The notes under the pieces are model-generated. The model was not told where the DNA came from and ran no database searches. It was given only the letters and a program-made list of their open reading frames with translations. 64,000 bases of DNA, taken from the NCBI GenBank assembly GCA_028564705.1, contig JAPXFQ010000798.1, positions 351,001-415,000 on the forward strand. The letters are read 5' to 3'. Made by a program: the position numbers and the translations under genes. Below are positions 26,001-41,000 of this stretch, piece after piece (within the stretch, counting starts at the first letter, position 1; each line of letters starts with the position of its first letter). The stretch comes from Apricaphanius iberus. Taxonomy: Eukaryota; Chordata; Actinopteri; Cyprinodontiformes; Aphaniidae.

Positions 26001-29000
26001 AAGCTGCACGTTTATGTCCGTACACCGCCTCCACGCATGCACGCAAGTAGCTGCGTACGAACGTCAGCAGGAAGCGCCCCGTGACGTGCCTAAGTCACGT
26101 TAGCCTTTAGCATAGCCGTTAGCCTTAGCATTCTATGTGTGTTAGTATTTTTCTTTGTCTTGGTGTGGTTAGAATAAATTAGTTAAATTGAATCAAATCT
26201 CTGGTTTCTTGTATTCTGAGTGTGTGTGTGAATTATTGCAAAGAATTCATTTCCTTCAGATAAGGTCTTTCTAGTACAATCACTAGTAATTAGTTATAAA
26301 CCGTTGGTTGATAAATTCCTATTAATTAGATATGTTTTCGCCAGGTTTTTATGGAAAAACTGGATGGTGCCTCGTTAATAATTTTAAGAAATAATTAAAT
26401 TAATAATTTATGAATTATTGATTTAATATCCTTAGACTGACCAGATAAACCATAACTTAACTTTATCAGTTTTTAGTTGATAAATCCCCTACAGCATAAA
26501 ATGACAAATTTACTGGAAGAACATTATGAAAACTGGTATAATTGGTTATAACATACCTAAAAATCTTAAATCTTCCTCTTGGGCTGGATACTCAAGTAAT
26601 CAAGTAATTGAAAAGGAAGATAGATACCTATTCAAAATATTAATAATTGCCTGTAAGAAAACTATTACGAGGAATTGGCGTAAAGTAGCTCCCCCTGAAT
26701 TATCCCAATGCTTTCTAATAATGGAGGAAATTTACAGAGAAGCTGTCAGTTTACAGATCAAATGACATTTGTTCTAAAGATACTGGAAAAAATGGACTGC
26801 ATTCAAATAAAGAACATCATAAATGAACATTACAAGCTACTGAATTATGCTCCTTGTTCAGTTAAGTTCTTATGGGGTTTTTTTTGTTTCATCTAATATT
26901 TCTATAACTTCTATCTGGCTTTGTTGATGTATGCTTAAAGGATAGTTTCTTTACCCCAAAACTAAATAAAAAGTATAAAAAAAACAACAACTCGAGGTTC
27001 TGAGAGACAGATTCTGATTACAGAAATGTTTGAACAGGAAATATTCACAGCTGTAAAGTCCATAGATGAACCAAGATGAGACGTGAGTCAAACTCAACGT
27101 TCACAAAACTACCGTCTTCAAAAGGTCTTCACTTCACAGAGAACAGAAGTCCCAGATGATCTCTGTGGTACTGCATCAATTAGAGCCAATATCTGGTGGC
27201 AGATTAGTCAGCAGTTAATGAGGAACAAATTCAGAGAAGGGAGGTCTGCTTTTTCATCCACTTCATCAGTGGAATCAGAAGAGAATGATGGAGTCATGAT
27301 GAAAACACGTGTAGCTGGTGACCAACAGTGAGAAGTGGCTCTAAAGTCATGCCTCAGGCCAGTAGTGTAGCTAATCTCTGTGTGTGGAGCATACTTACAG
27401 CTGCATTTTTCCCTGGGAAGCTGAAGAAGGAGTCTGGACCGTTCCTGTGAGCCATGGACTTCAGCACTGGCAGAAGCTTCACTGCATGACGCGGCTGAGG
27501 AAACAAAGGAAGCTGGGATTGTCCCTGAACTCAGACACTCATCCAGGAGCATCAGCTCCATCATACAACGACAGACTTTAGCACGTCGGCCATATTGGGA
27601 GAGGCAAGCTTGTCTGGGAAACCAGTGTGTTTTGGTGGATAGAAACAAACCCTGAAGTTCATCTCATTTTAATGCTTCTTTTATAAAATTGAGATAAAAT
27701 CCCCAACACTTTTCTTTAAAAGTGCTTAATTTAAGTAGCCCTTAAATGCAGTAGGTTGTGCATTTACTGTCTATAGGAATGCACAAAAAGCTTCAATTAG
27801 TCACTCCAAGGTTTTGTGGATTTATTTTTGTGAACTGTTTTGGTTATATTTTTTTGGCCGTTCAGTTTTCTCTAGTACGTTTTTTTATTTTTTTATTTGC
27901 ACTGGAACTGTTAAACAAGGTCATAGACTTCCAGCTAACATTGAGTGGATCTTCCATATTTATTTCTCACACAGAGTTTGTAGTCATAGTTCAGAAATGC
28001 TAAAGGTACAGGTGGAACAGTTAAAATGTTTACTTGTTGGATTATTAACCCACACCATTCTTCAGCACCAGAACCTCTGTGAAGTTCCTGGTTAAGTTTT
28101 TTTTCCATGGAGGTTTATCTTCATCTGTGGGGAAAGTATTTTTTGTTTGTGGGAAAGAGGAAAGCTTCAGTAACTCTGCCAGCATCAAGAAGGATTTACT
28201 GAAAATGTTGTTTTATAGAGGTTTTACAGTGGGTACCACCTGAGAAAATGTTCTGCTCTCCAAGTACCACTAGGGAGAGTGTGAGTACCACTGGTGGTAT
28301 GCGTACCACAGTTTGAGAATCATGCCTCTCAGCCATTGTTCTGATAGCATTAGTATCAGACCTTCTGCTTATGTTAGAGTTATGAGCTCCGTATTTTAGC
28401 TCCCTGATGACATAAGTCATTTAATAGTACCATAACAGAAACTATAGTGGACTATTTTTCAGGTTTTAATTTGTAGAATTGCTAACATTTTTCTTTGTTA
28501 TTTTTCATCAAGTCTGCTTGCTCAAACACATGATTGTTATTATTTAGTATAATCTGTTTTTATATACTTAAAGAAAAGCTTTTTTTATATAGTTATATCG
28601 TTTATTAATGTTGATGTTTCAAATTTGCTATACATAGCATATTACTATATTTTTCATGAGCTTTTTTAGGTCTTTAAACAGACGTCTTATATATATTTAG
28701 TGGCTATGTTGGGGAAAATGTGGCTGGATGGAAAACTCTGACATCTTGTGAATATAAAGTTTCTGCACCGTTAGATCATTGTTTCTCTATCAAACTACAA
28801 AAATGGCTGACTAGGGGGAGGGGAAGGCTCTGCGACCTGGAAGGGGGAAAGGGGTATGCAGCGCCCCCAACTGGATTTAAAGAGACAGCACCAAAATGAC
28901 TTATTACGTCGACTCCTCAGAACAGGGGTGGAAGAGGAGCCTGTAGAGCTACAATAATGAGGAATTCAGACCTAAGAATTACAGTTCCACTCTACATGGA

Positions 29001-32000
29001 TCATAACTGAAGGATTTAGATGTACAAAGGAAGAATTTAAAGGGTTAGTGGGTCCACTTTAAAATCCATGTCCTGTATCTCAGAGAACAGGTGGCTGTTT
29101 TAATATAATTATTAATAGTATAATAGCATCACTACAGACCACATAGACGCACAGTGTGATTAAAGCTCTTAGAAGACAACCGCTGTTGGTCTTTGACCAT
29201 CAACGCCTCTCCCAGTATGGCTCAGACCATCCAGCACTCACTCTGCACCATTATCCTTGTTACTGGCTTGGAGTCTGTGGCAGATTACAATCTGTCTCTG
29301 ACCCAGACTGTAACATAGGATTACAAAGCCATTCAGCTTACAGTCCTGTTTGCAAACTGCTCCTATAGTAAATGCATGTTTTCCACAATGCATCAAGTTG
29401 TTCTTCTCAAATAGGTCCGTTCAGCATAAAAGTTCTGATGTTAACCAGAGAGAAGCCAGGCTAGGCACAACCAAGGGTTTATGTGGAAGCTGATGGACCA
29501 GCTAAAATGGGGGAGGTCAGAGGAGCCTGATTGGTCAATAGCTGTGTGACTGGGCTGTTACTGCCAGTGAGGTGGCAGCTCATTCCTCATGTAGGTCCAA
29601 GGAACAGAGAAAGATGAGCACATTCAGACTCTGACTCACCCACTGGCCCTGCTCCCCCTGCAGCTTGCTGAAGAAAAGCTTTAGCTCCTTCACTGTGATG
29701 CTGTAGCTGGCCAGTACACCCAACATGTCCACCAGCAGCTCTGCAAAACACACAGAGCACAGCAGAGGAGAGCAGAGGCTGGAGATTACACCTGGAAATG
29801 AACCAGGATTAGAGTGTACCGGAGGAACATAGCAACTGATCAGACATTCACAATAACTATCTAGGAAACTTAAATAAGAAAAAATGATCAAATCAAAGAG
29901 TTAAAATGTTAGTTTTCATCGTGTTTCTAGTGGAAGATGTTCAGGGTAAGAACACGACGTCTCCAGCTGATGACTGAGCTGATTTAAAGAGACAGTACAC
30001 AGCAATGTGCCCCACCCCCCAGACATGAGAAGGATCTGCTGCCCCTGCCCCGCCTGTTGCTGTGTACTGCCAGTAAGGTGGCAGAATACGTTCTACTGCA
30101 GCTGTTCTTGGCTGAGGAGAAAAAAACAGAACCTTCTGATTATTGACTTTGTGTTTTACAACTCCACTTCTCCAGGAATCAATGGTCCACTGCTGCATGG
30201 CTCCAGAGCAGAACAGCCTGACCTGACATTGTTAGTGTCAGTACTGTGATACAGAAAAGTCCTGCTTATTCTCCTTGAGGTTATTATAGAGGAAGAGTCA
30301 CAATGATAAATGGGATTGATCAAATACGAAGCTGGAAAAAGTTACTAGTGAAATATGGAAGTATAACGACATGTAACAGCTGCAGAGATGGTTCATACTT
30401 GGCTCTACATTAAGGGAACTTCTTGGTGGATAAGCTGCTTCAGCCCCGGGAGGAGTAGCTGTTCAGGCTGGACCAGGTTCACTGAGTCCTAAAGGCCCAC
30501 ATGTCCTCATACTTCACCCAGACAACAAACAGTCTAATTCACTCAGCACTGATCAATCAATCAATCAATGATGAGGTCAGAAAGGGGGCAAGAAGTTTGT
30601 TAGAAAAGCTTCCTCTATCAACGCCTTGTTGCTAACTCTAACCCTGTAGAGGTCCAATATGGAGGTCGGCTGCAGCATGATTCTGGCTGAAGAACTGGCC
30701 AATCATTGACTGGATCAGCAGACCTCCAGCACTATCAGGAAGGGAAACTGCTTCCCTGGCTGGCTCCATTAATGTCTGTGTTAGTACAGATTAAGCTCCT
30801 GTCCTGTCCTCTGTAGTGATGGACTTTAACCCCCTCATCCAGGGGCGTAATGTGGCATAGTGGTTAGTGCGGACGCCCCATTCAGTCCACCATCAAATAA
30901 AGGCTGCTGTGGCCCAAAGCACCTCAACCAGGCGGGCCAAAGATTCTAACCAGTTCTAATCATCACTCTACAGCTGCACTAGTCTGCCTCCGTTTTCCTT
31001 TTCTAAACCTCTGGAGGAAAGATTTTTACTGACACAGACTAGTGTGGTGATGGTCTGTTGGTGGTCCCTGAAACACTCCTGTCTCTAGAGGCCTTCACCC
31101 AGCACTAGCAGGATGGGTTAAGTCTCCAAAGTGGCCACCAGGAGGCTCTTCAGAGAACTGCCAATAGGAAGGCTGGACCTCCTGCTGAGCCTCATTAGAA
31201 CTTTGAGCATGAACTCCATACAGAGGGAACAGAGAAAGAAAGAACCATTACTGAAACCAGTTGGATGATCCAGTCTTTCAGTGGCATTTGACACAAGATT
31301 CAGGAGCTTTTTCCAGTACCTGCAATCATACTGTCAGTTGTGGATATTCTCTGCAGCACCAGCTGAATCAGCGCCACTTCGGTGCACGCCTGCAGGTTCC
31401 TCACACTTTTCTTCAGGATGGCAGTGAATATGCTCCAGATCTCAGCCTGACAGGTTGGTTCACACTTGTCCAGTAGTTCCACCATGCACATGATGCTCTC
31501 TGGATCCTGGATGATGAAGTTCATTTCCAGGTCAAACTGACCGCCAACCAGCTGGAGAGAAAAAAAAACAGGTTCAGCTGAGAGCCACCGATTCACCGAA
31601 GAGACGACTAACCCAACAGGGATGTGGTAGAACAGGAAAATGATCTATTTAAGACAGGAAAGTGAGCATCCTGTGAAGTAGAGATTAAACGGTGGTCAGG
31701 AGGAACCCACGCTCATCTTTCTGTATGACCAGCAGAAGACCACAATACATTGAGCTAACATTTAAACAGGGATGTAGCGTCGATGTCAGTCAGCCCAGCC
31801 ACACGTCCACACACAAGCAAACATTAAGAAGAGAGCATACTGTTCCTGCAGGTGGCTATGAGAGACTAATGGCATCTCACACAGCCTGTCAGACACAGCT
31901 CAGGGCAGCAGTTTCTGCAATTGAATTGGTGGTGTTCACCTTCCAGTAATATCCATGCATAGTTTTCCATATCATGTTTTCTAATCGTCAAACAAAGACA

Positions 32001-35000
32001 ACACGTTTCATTTTCCAGATCAGCTCAGGGCGATATATCGATATTAAAAATATATAGATACATAAATCAAAAATATATAGAAATACATAAATCAAACTGC
32101 GCTGTGATCCTTGCTCCAGGCCAGATGCTTACCAGCTCTAAGCACTGCTTCCCGATCCCCCGCACCTTCTCTTTCATGCACAGAGCAGGGAGGGGCTGGG
32201 ATTTAAAAAGCTTCTGAAAACCACGGACTCCAGATACGAGCTCCCCAGTCGCAACTACTTTGCACAGGAAGCACGGCCACAAATGTACACCGAAGTCAGG
32301 GAGCATCTTGGTGACCAGCTCGCTAACGTGCAACATTTCGTGTCGACCAGTGACATGGTCAAGCAGGATGTGTTAGCCTTATATGAGCCTAACAGTTCAT
32401 TTTATTCAAGACTGGGAGATAAAATCAGCATGTCTCCAAACAAGCAATTTCACCCAAATTTTGGCTTTTAACTGTGACTAAACATTTATTCTCACTGTGA
32501 TAAAAAAATATCAGGATATATATATCATATATCGATATTTAGCCAAAATATATCGGGATATGACTTTTGGTCCATATCGCCCCGCCCTAAATCATCTGTT
32601 CTCATTAAGCCTTGAGAAGACCTAACAGAACCAGGCCGCTCCATCACAGATTTACTCCCAGCTAACAGCTAATGCTCCCTCTTTGTGTGTCTGGAGTCAA
32701 ACATATCAGCTAGAAACACCATCATCTGTCCTGTCCTGTCCTAACAGCAGCAAGGACATCGTTAGCATCTCTTCCTGCTAATAAAAAGGGCAAGATGAAG
32801 GTTTCATTTCAAACAGAATCTGTGTCATTAAGATGACAGAGGGAAGAGAAGCTGCTCCTGTTGAACATGGAGGGTCTGGAGAGACGGCTTACAGAGAACA
32901 TTAAACCTGCTTCATCTCCAGAAGGAGGGCTACCTGGGTTTACAGTAGACATATTATTCACCACCTAGAGGCTTCTCATGTCCTCCTCTGTGTCTGCCTA
33001 CCACTGCTGAAACATTGTTCAATGACCACACACCCACCATCATTCTAAAGTCTTATAAGCATGTCCATGTGTAAAGAGCTCAGGATGCGTGGAGAAGCTG
33101 AGGAGATTGGAGTTTGTGTCCTAAACTGATCCACATTCACTTTATTGAATAGGTTTATGTATTTATCAGAGTCCTCTCCACTTGTCCCTGCTGGTGGGGT
33201 TGGGCATCTCTACTGTACAGCCAACACTTTATGCATCTTGACACATGAACAATAATCCAACAGACTGAGGTAACAGGAGCAGTAAACACCATGTGAGGAC
33301 CTTCAGCTCATCTTTCAATCCCTATTTAATCGAGCTGAAACATTGACCTAACAGATTATGACAGGACACAATATATTAGGCTGAAAGAAGTTAATAACAA
33401 TGACTCATTGTAGAATGAAAATGTGCTTCTCCACCATCAGACATTCAGTGTTAAGCAGAAATCTCTTGTTTTCCAAATCTTGAATAAAAATAGGTAAACT
33501 TTTTAGGAAAATTATGTAGCTGACCTGGCAGGATGAGATCATCAAAAGGAACACCTTGAGTTAATTTGAAATGGTGCCTTGAAAAGTACAAAGGCTACTG
33601 ATCAGCGCTGTATTTAATACAATCTTTTTAATAAGGTGTCTGCTGAGAAAGTTAATGTTTTTGATTGGAGGACACAGAACTTCACTGAACTGATGAGGTG
33701 GTTATCTCCATGCAGTTCTCTCTCAAACAGTAGGGGGTCTCCACTGAGAACACACAGCCCCCCCACTCAGAAATGCAGCAGAGCCCAGAAAGCCTTCGTA
33801 TGGAGTCAAAAAAGTCTCATTTTGATAATCCACCCTTGCTGGCTCAGTCATATCAGTTGCTGCAGTAGCAGAGTGGGGAAGTTGCAGGACTGCCACCAGT
33901 GGATCAAATCCTCGGATGACATTGTTTTGTACTTTGCCACACAAGCATTTTTTTGAGTTCCTATAGGAACCCAAACCATTGTTTAAACCGGGGACATTTC
34001 CCCGGCGTTATTTATAAATAATAGTTTTGTCCCTACCACTTAAAAACCTAATGTTGATTTTTTTAATCCAAAAAATGGTTGTGTGCCAAAGTGCAAAACA
34101 ATGTCACACGAGGATTCAAACCATCAGCACCTGGTCGCCAGTCCTGTTTCTTAACCACTCTGCTACAGCAGCAACTTGTGTGACTGAATCAGCCAGGGTA
34201 TCTTCTTAAGCTGACAGAACACCCAACATCATCCACCTAAAGCGATGCGCTCGGTTCGATTGAAATTAACTCTGGTTTGGTTTGATTCCATGTGTGAATG
34301 GTAACCGGATCGGGGCCGCACCAAAAGCATGCTGGGTAAATATGATCTAAAGAATCACTAATGCTGGAGAGATAAAGGCTGGATCTTGTACATAGCTTGC
34401 TCAATTTCTGTATAAGGAGAACATCTGTGCTGGAAGTTGTATTCAGGCGGTGCTACTCATAGCACACTGCCTCATATAGAGCCTTCTCGTATAAAAACCA
34501 ACATTCTCCATAATCCTCGGCCTCATTCTATGTTCATCCTGAGTTCCTGCAGCAGTATTTATCTGCTACATTTACACAACGGATCAATCCTAAAACCGCT
34601 GCAGCCTGCTGCTCCTCCATGTCTGTTTACATTCAGCTGTACAGGAAGTTCCCCAGCAGCAGGAGGAAGTACAGCTCTACAACAGCGCCACCACAGGCAG
34701 AGAGGGGAAATTGTTGCTCAAAGCTCTGAACTTTCTGATAATAAAGAGGCAGCGTGAATGTGAACCACAGCAGCTAAAAACAGCAACAATGCTGAACAGA
34801 GTCTAATGGACTATCAGGTGTGAATACAGCCTCAGTGTGAGGTTCTTCCCATTCTTGTGGGGGTTTCTGCAGGTATGTCAGCTTCCCCTGACAGTCACCA
34901 AGCAGAGAGGCTATAGGTGTGAGTGTGGCCCCCTGGTTGTTCCCGAGTAGACTGGTGTTGGACCAGTCAACACTCCAGGCTCCCCAACTGGGGATGTCCT

Positions 35001-38000
35001 TAAAACGCTGAAGCAGATGGAGGACAGCATGTTGTAGTTGGAACAGGTAAAGACAACAGTAACACTGACTGGATGTCCAACAGACTCACAGCCTATCAAA
35101 GTCCTTTAATCCCTGAGTCGGAGGGAAGAGGAGAAAAGCAGCCAGCCATACCTTCCATAGGTACCAGCCAGACACCAGATCTCTGGGTAACCCAGCCTGT
35201 CCGCCTCCCCTCTCCAGAGCTCTGGCTGAATTAATCATGGCTGAGCACCCACCAGGCTTGAACACAGAGGACAACAAGCATATCTCCTCTCCATGTTGAA
35301 CAACAGACTGATCACTGAAATAAATCCCATCATCTCTAAAACTCTAAAGCTCTGTGTGAAAACAGTGTTCCAGTAGAACAAGATCTAGTAAGAAACTTGG
35401 ATGTGTTATGGATTAAAAAGTTGTTCACAATGCTGGGACAGTTTTTCTATAGTTACACTGTAAAAAGAATAACCTTACTCAAATTAAAATAAATTATGTT
35501 CCATTTTCACATCCATAATATTCGACTTCATAGAATCTAAATTTAGTCACCTAATATGAGCAGATTCTTTTACATTGATGTAAACCATATTACTGCACTT
35601 GACCAAACCTTAATTCTTTGCCTTGATCCAAATAAATTCTTCACATCCAACCGTATTTTAGTAATTGAACAAAGCTAATGTATTTACATTGAACCAAATT
35701 AACATGAATTATATGTCCATTGACATCAGTTAATTCATTTACATATAATTAAACTATATGGATCACATTTGATTTTAATTGACTTCAAAAATAATTTGTA
35801 TTTCATATTAAAAAAAGACAGTTGGCCAACAGATTACATTAAATGCATTTATTAATCTTGGCACAGGAATAAGAACAGTGACTTTTTTTTGTTGAAAATA
35901 TATTGTAGCAGCTCTTGTGATTGGACAAGCTTGTGGCAAGGGCTAGAGCAGAGCTAAGTTAACTCACAGCAGGCTAGCAACTAGCAACTAGACTTAAAGA
36001 TAGCAGGGTTTACAGCTTTCCTGTGTCTCACACTCAGACTGTAAAAAAGAATAGACAGCGCCTCCTCACTCCTCCCCGTTTACCATAATGACTTTCATGG
36101 GGGAATTCATGGCGGATTCACAGACTCCTCCTCCCCAGCTCTGACGAAGCATGTTCCTAAAAAGGGCATAGGGGCGGGATCTTCACTGTAGACTCTGCCC
36201 TCGCGGGGCGTGTATGGACGTGTAGTTCGGTCGTAATCACGCCCATTCTGCTCCCGCGTTGTTAGCTCTGATGCTAAACTTGGCTCGGCCCCCTCATTAA
36301 TTATGCAAGATTTCAAAAAATTATCTTACGAAAACCAGCCTGGTGCCCAGGTTTTTTATGAGCCCAGCGTTATCTCAGGAAGAATATGTAGCCATAGAAA
36401 GTTTTTTAAAAATGGGCACCAGGCATTAAAGTTGATTTTAACATTTCTAAAGTCCAATGCTTTTCAATGGGGGCCTAGCGGCAAAATGGAGGTACTACAG
36501 CAAGGGAGGAGCAATGGCGGCCTCCACGGCATGCGGTCAAAAAGCAGAGCAGCCAGCGGCCATTGTCTCACACCCACCACATAACGCCAAGCAAATAGGC
36601 TGGCACCACAATCTGAATCTCCTGAATGACCTCCTCACTACTGGTGCCAACCAAATTACATTTGTTACATACATACATAAGATAAAAGTAATTCACAACC
36701 ACTTTTAGGCCTAAAAGTAGCTCCTAAGTCTGGGAGTCCTTAAAAGAAGTCAAGAGGACTCCTAACTCCCTAAGACCTATTCACAAAGACTCCCAAAATG
36801 GCTGCAGCCAGACGCAATGTGTTGGACACTCTGGATGATTCGGAATTAACCAAACGATACCGACTAAATTGTTAATTGCAGATTTGGTGCGGGATGAATC
36901 ACGTCTCCAACTAAACGCAACAACCCGATCAGTCCAGAAATTAAATGTTTAGCGAAACTAAGATATTTAGCCACAGGGAAAATGCAACTTTGCAACGCGG
37001 ACGACTTGGGTATATCACAACCATCTTTCAGCCGATCAATCCACCAAACTCTTAAAGCGCTCTGTCGACCACACATTATCCAACAATTCATCCGTTTCCC
37101 ATTAGACATCCAGCAACTGCATCGAATTAAAGCCAATAAAGCAGGTATGCCGGGGGTGCACAAAGAAGAAAACGTGCACGTCTTCCAATTTATACAACAT
37201 ATGTAGGGATGCCTATATGACGGACGTTGCCTACCTGTTGCAGTAGCATCCTTCTTATAAGCGGCGATCTCGAGCCGACACTGGCACTGTAGAGAATACC
37301 ATCTCTTCTCACAGTCTTCTGACGTTCGAGACACGAGACACCGCTGGATAAGATGCATTTATGTTTCTGCTAATTTCCACCCATGCCTCCCTTTTCTTCT
37401 TATTCGTAATCCTGGCTCCGAATCGCCCTTTGAGGACCGTCCTCCTGTGCCAGTAGTAATAATTGGTCCTGCGACCAGTTAGGTTTCCTTGTTCTCTTCT
37501 CGCCACTCATTTTCAGTTCACGAGGTGCTTTTCACGGTAGGGGGGGGGGGGGCACCACTGAAGAGGAGGGAACACCATATAAGAGAGCGTTAGCATAGTC
37601 CAGACGAGACATTACAAAACCATGGACAACTGACTGGAGATCTTTTTTATTTAGGACTTTAGCTTGTCTAGCAGTCAGAGATGAAAGAAACATGACCTGA
37701 CTACCTGATTTATCTGCACATCCATTTTAAAAAAGGTGTCCAGAGTGACCCCCAGATTTTTAATTGTAGGCTTCACCAAGGCAGACAATGAAGGGGGCAA
37801 TGATGGCTCCGCAGCAGCGGGAGAGCAGGGGGCAAAGAAAATAGCCTCCAATTTGGAGCTGTTCAGATGGAGGAAGTTGGCTGAGAGCCAGGACCTGATT
37901 TCACTCAAGCAGTCAGTCAGAGGTTGCAAAGGGTCAGGAGTTTTTAAGGCCACATAGAGCTGACAATCATCAGCGTAGAGGTGATAATTCACCCGGTATT

Positions 38001-41000
38001 TTCTAAAAATGGCTGCCAAGGGTGAAATATATAGATTAAAAAGAAGTGGACCTAAAATAGACCCCTGGGGAACCCCACAAAAAAAGAGGTGCCACTCTAG
38101 AGGCGCAATTTCCCAGGGCAACATTAAAACATCTGCCATTAAAATAGGAGCGGAACCACTCTAAGGCTGATCCACGAATGCCAATTAAGTGCTCCACTCG
38201 CTGTAGCAGGATTGCGTGGTCTACAGTGTCAAACGCAGCAGATAGATCTAAAAGCACCAACAGCACATGAGAACCAAAATCAGAGGCAAGCAAAATATCG
38301 TTAAAAACTCGAATAAAGGCAGTCTCAGTGCTGTGGTGAGGACGAAAACCAGACATAAAAATGTCTAAAACATTGTTGGATTTAAGAAAATGAAAAATCT
38401 GGATAAAAACCATCTTCTCCAACAATTTGGAGAGGAAAGAAAGCTTTGATATCGGGTGGTAATTGTTCAGGTCAGTAGAGTCCAAGTCTTGCTTTTTTAG
38501 AACAGGTTGGAAAACCGCATGCTTAAATTCCTGGGGAACAATCCCCGTCCTCAGACTTGCATTAATGATCTCCAGGATCGGTTGAGCAACCCCCGGAAGA
38601 CTTCCTTTAAAAAACGAGGGGGCATAAAATCACAAGGAGAGCCAGAAGGCTTCTTAGCAGCCACTGTCATCAGTAGGGAGGAAGAAGAGACGGAAAATGC
38701 TCAAAAGAATATAATGGAGAACAAAGAGGGACTTTTGGATGAGTGGGAGGCAGAATCTGAGCCCTAATTGTGGCAACTTCAGAGATAAAAAAATTCAAGA
38801 ATCGAGTGCACCTTTCCTCTGAGGTATTCGACAAAGGGACATTTGGTGACAGAACTGCATTAACAGTGGAGTAGTAGAGGGCTCGCTGGTTACCCGAATG
38901 TTGAGTAACAATAGCAGTAAAAAAAAAATCATAGCATTCAACAACCAATCACACTGCTGTCCGTTTATTTACTCATGCATAGGAAATGACGTTTTCCATA
39001 GCAACGGGACGTCACTCTTTATCTTACTTTTAGGGATTTGTCCTACGTAAAAGTAGCTCTTAGTGCGTTTGTGAATAGGTTTTAGACGACAACTCCTACG
39101 TAAGACCTTGTAGCGCGAGTTAGGAGTAACACCTAGTGGTAAGATAAGAGTCTTTTCGAATACGGCCCCTGATCAATACACATCCCTAGTACTGACCCAA
39201 TATCGATTTGGAACAGATTGGATCTGAAGCTGATGATCGATTCTAACACCAGAGAATCAGAATCAAACGGGTTCTTGACATCTGAATTGATACCCAGCTC
39301 TAGTGACTGCCAGCTGGGATAAATCCTCCAACACTGAACACTTCTAATGTCCACATGGAGAGCTCAAACTAAAACTATTTTGCGTTCATTCTTATTATCA
39401 ACACCATACATTAAGTGAATAAAGGGAATATTTTACCTTGGATTCTTTTATTTGGATCTCTTTTCTTGGGGGAATAAGAGGAACAGCAAATATTGCTCAT
39501 TTTGTCTTGAAGCAGGCTACACAAACAGGCCAGAGATGGCGCTGTGGCACAGCTGTAGGCCCATCAGCCCCTCTGGCTGTGTGAGCATCATGCAGACATC
39601 ACTGCTCCGTTTCATCCCATTCTCTAACTAACCAAAGCAATCATTTTAAAGTAAAATGCACAGTGTGACCAGACCAGAGCATCCAGGCCACATATCTGAT
39701 TCTCACTGTAACTTAGTCATGGCTATGAACCCTCTGGACCAGGACTCTACACCTCTGCCATCCACAGAATCATATTCCCATCAGTCCAGCTAAATAAATC
39801 CTGCTTACAGGTAGAGCTCAGATGGGAACGACGTGCCATCAGGGGAGCCATCTGCATCAACTGAAGCAGATCCATGGCAGAAGATCCGTGGCAGCAGCCG
39901 AGGCACCGACCCAGGGCGCCCAGGGAGGGAGGGCGCAAACCCCCACCATCCCCAGGCACTACCGGAGGAGCGCCCAGGCCGCCGCTGCCCACCGAGGCAG
40001 AGGGCTCCACAGAGGAAGGATTAAAATGACTACAGCTAGTATGGATAATAAAATTATAAAATGTGATAATGGAGAAAGTAAAACTGTAAAACATAAATTG
40101 TGTATTAAAACTTAACTATAATTAAAATAAATAAAGCAAGCAATGCAGCTAAACAGGCTGAATAAATAATAATCATTTAAAAGCTAGACTACAAAGGTGA
40201 GTCTTGATCCTGCTCTTAAAACATGAACGTTCTCTGCGGCCCTGAGGTCCTCCAGCAGCCTGTTCCAGAGGTGAGGGCCATAATAATGGAAAGACCCCTC
40301 ACCGTGAGTCTGTGTCCTGAATTTTGTAATCACGAGGAGACGGCTGCCAGAGGAGCGCAGAGACCTCGAGGGTTCATACGGTAAAAGCATTTCTAACAGA
40401 TAAGAAGGCCCAAGACCATTAAGACACTTAAAAACCATTAAAAGTATTTTAAAATCTTTAAAGTCTAATAGAAAACAACATCTTAAAAATAAGGGAAATA
40501 GAAATGGTGCCAATAAGAGCAGAGCTGAAACAGATGATGGATGAAGATCTGACACGCTCCACCACAAACTTTAGAAGATCAGCAAGATGCTGCAAATCTT
40601 CTACAGTCTGTGGTGGAGCGTGTCATCTCTTCATCCATCATCTGTTGGGGTAGCAGCATCAGAGCCAGGGATTTAAAACGGCTCAACAACCTGATAAAGA
40701 AGGCTGGTTCTGTTCTTGTTCTGTTCTGGGGACAACTGTGGAACAACTGGAGATAATGATGCAAAGAAGGATTCTTCATAAAATGAAAAAGATTACGGAC
40801 AACCCTGAGCATCCTCTTCATCAGACTATCCTACAGCAACAGAGTAGAGTCTTCAGTCAGAGGCTTCTACAGTTTCACTGCAACACAGACCGCTACAGGA
40901 AATCCTTTCTCCCCACAGCCATCATGGTCTACAACAAGTTCTTGAAAAATGAATTAGTAATGAGCTCAACAACACTTAATATCTCTCTGGAATCAATAAA

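Larger units (their letters stand above)
36700..39170. mobile_element. PIF/Harbinger element, decayed, invaded by an L2 LINE
   Basis: Both ends contain ACCTATTCACAAA-type subterminal sequence in inverted orientation (about 36777 and 39070), and the right end reads in reverse GGGGCCGTATTCG. The + strand encodes HARBI1-like transposase sequence and the - strand a Myb/SANT-like DNA-binding protein, the usual two-gene plan of vertebrate Harbinger elements. An L2 LINE sits inside (about 37541-38930). The left border is uncertain. Confidence 0.7.

Noticed and set aside
27208..27648. 146-codon open frame on the minus strand
   Set aside because: It overlaps lrba exon 4 in another frame and crosses both splice sites; the conserved peptide is in the other frame.
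34112..34165. Functional tRNA gene
   Set aside because: A and B boxes are present but the anticodon arm and acceptor stem do not pair well, so it is a tRNA-derived repeat, not a tRNA gene.
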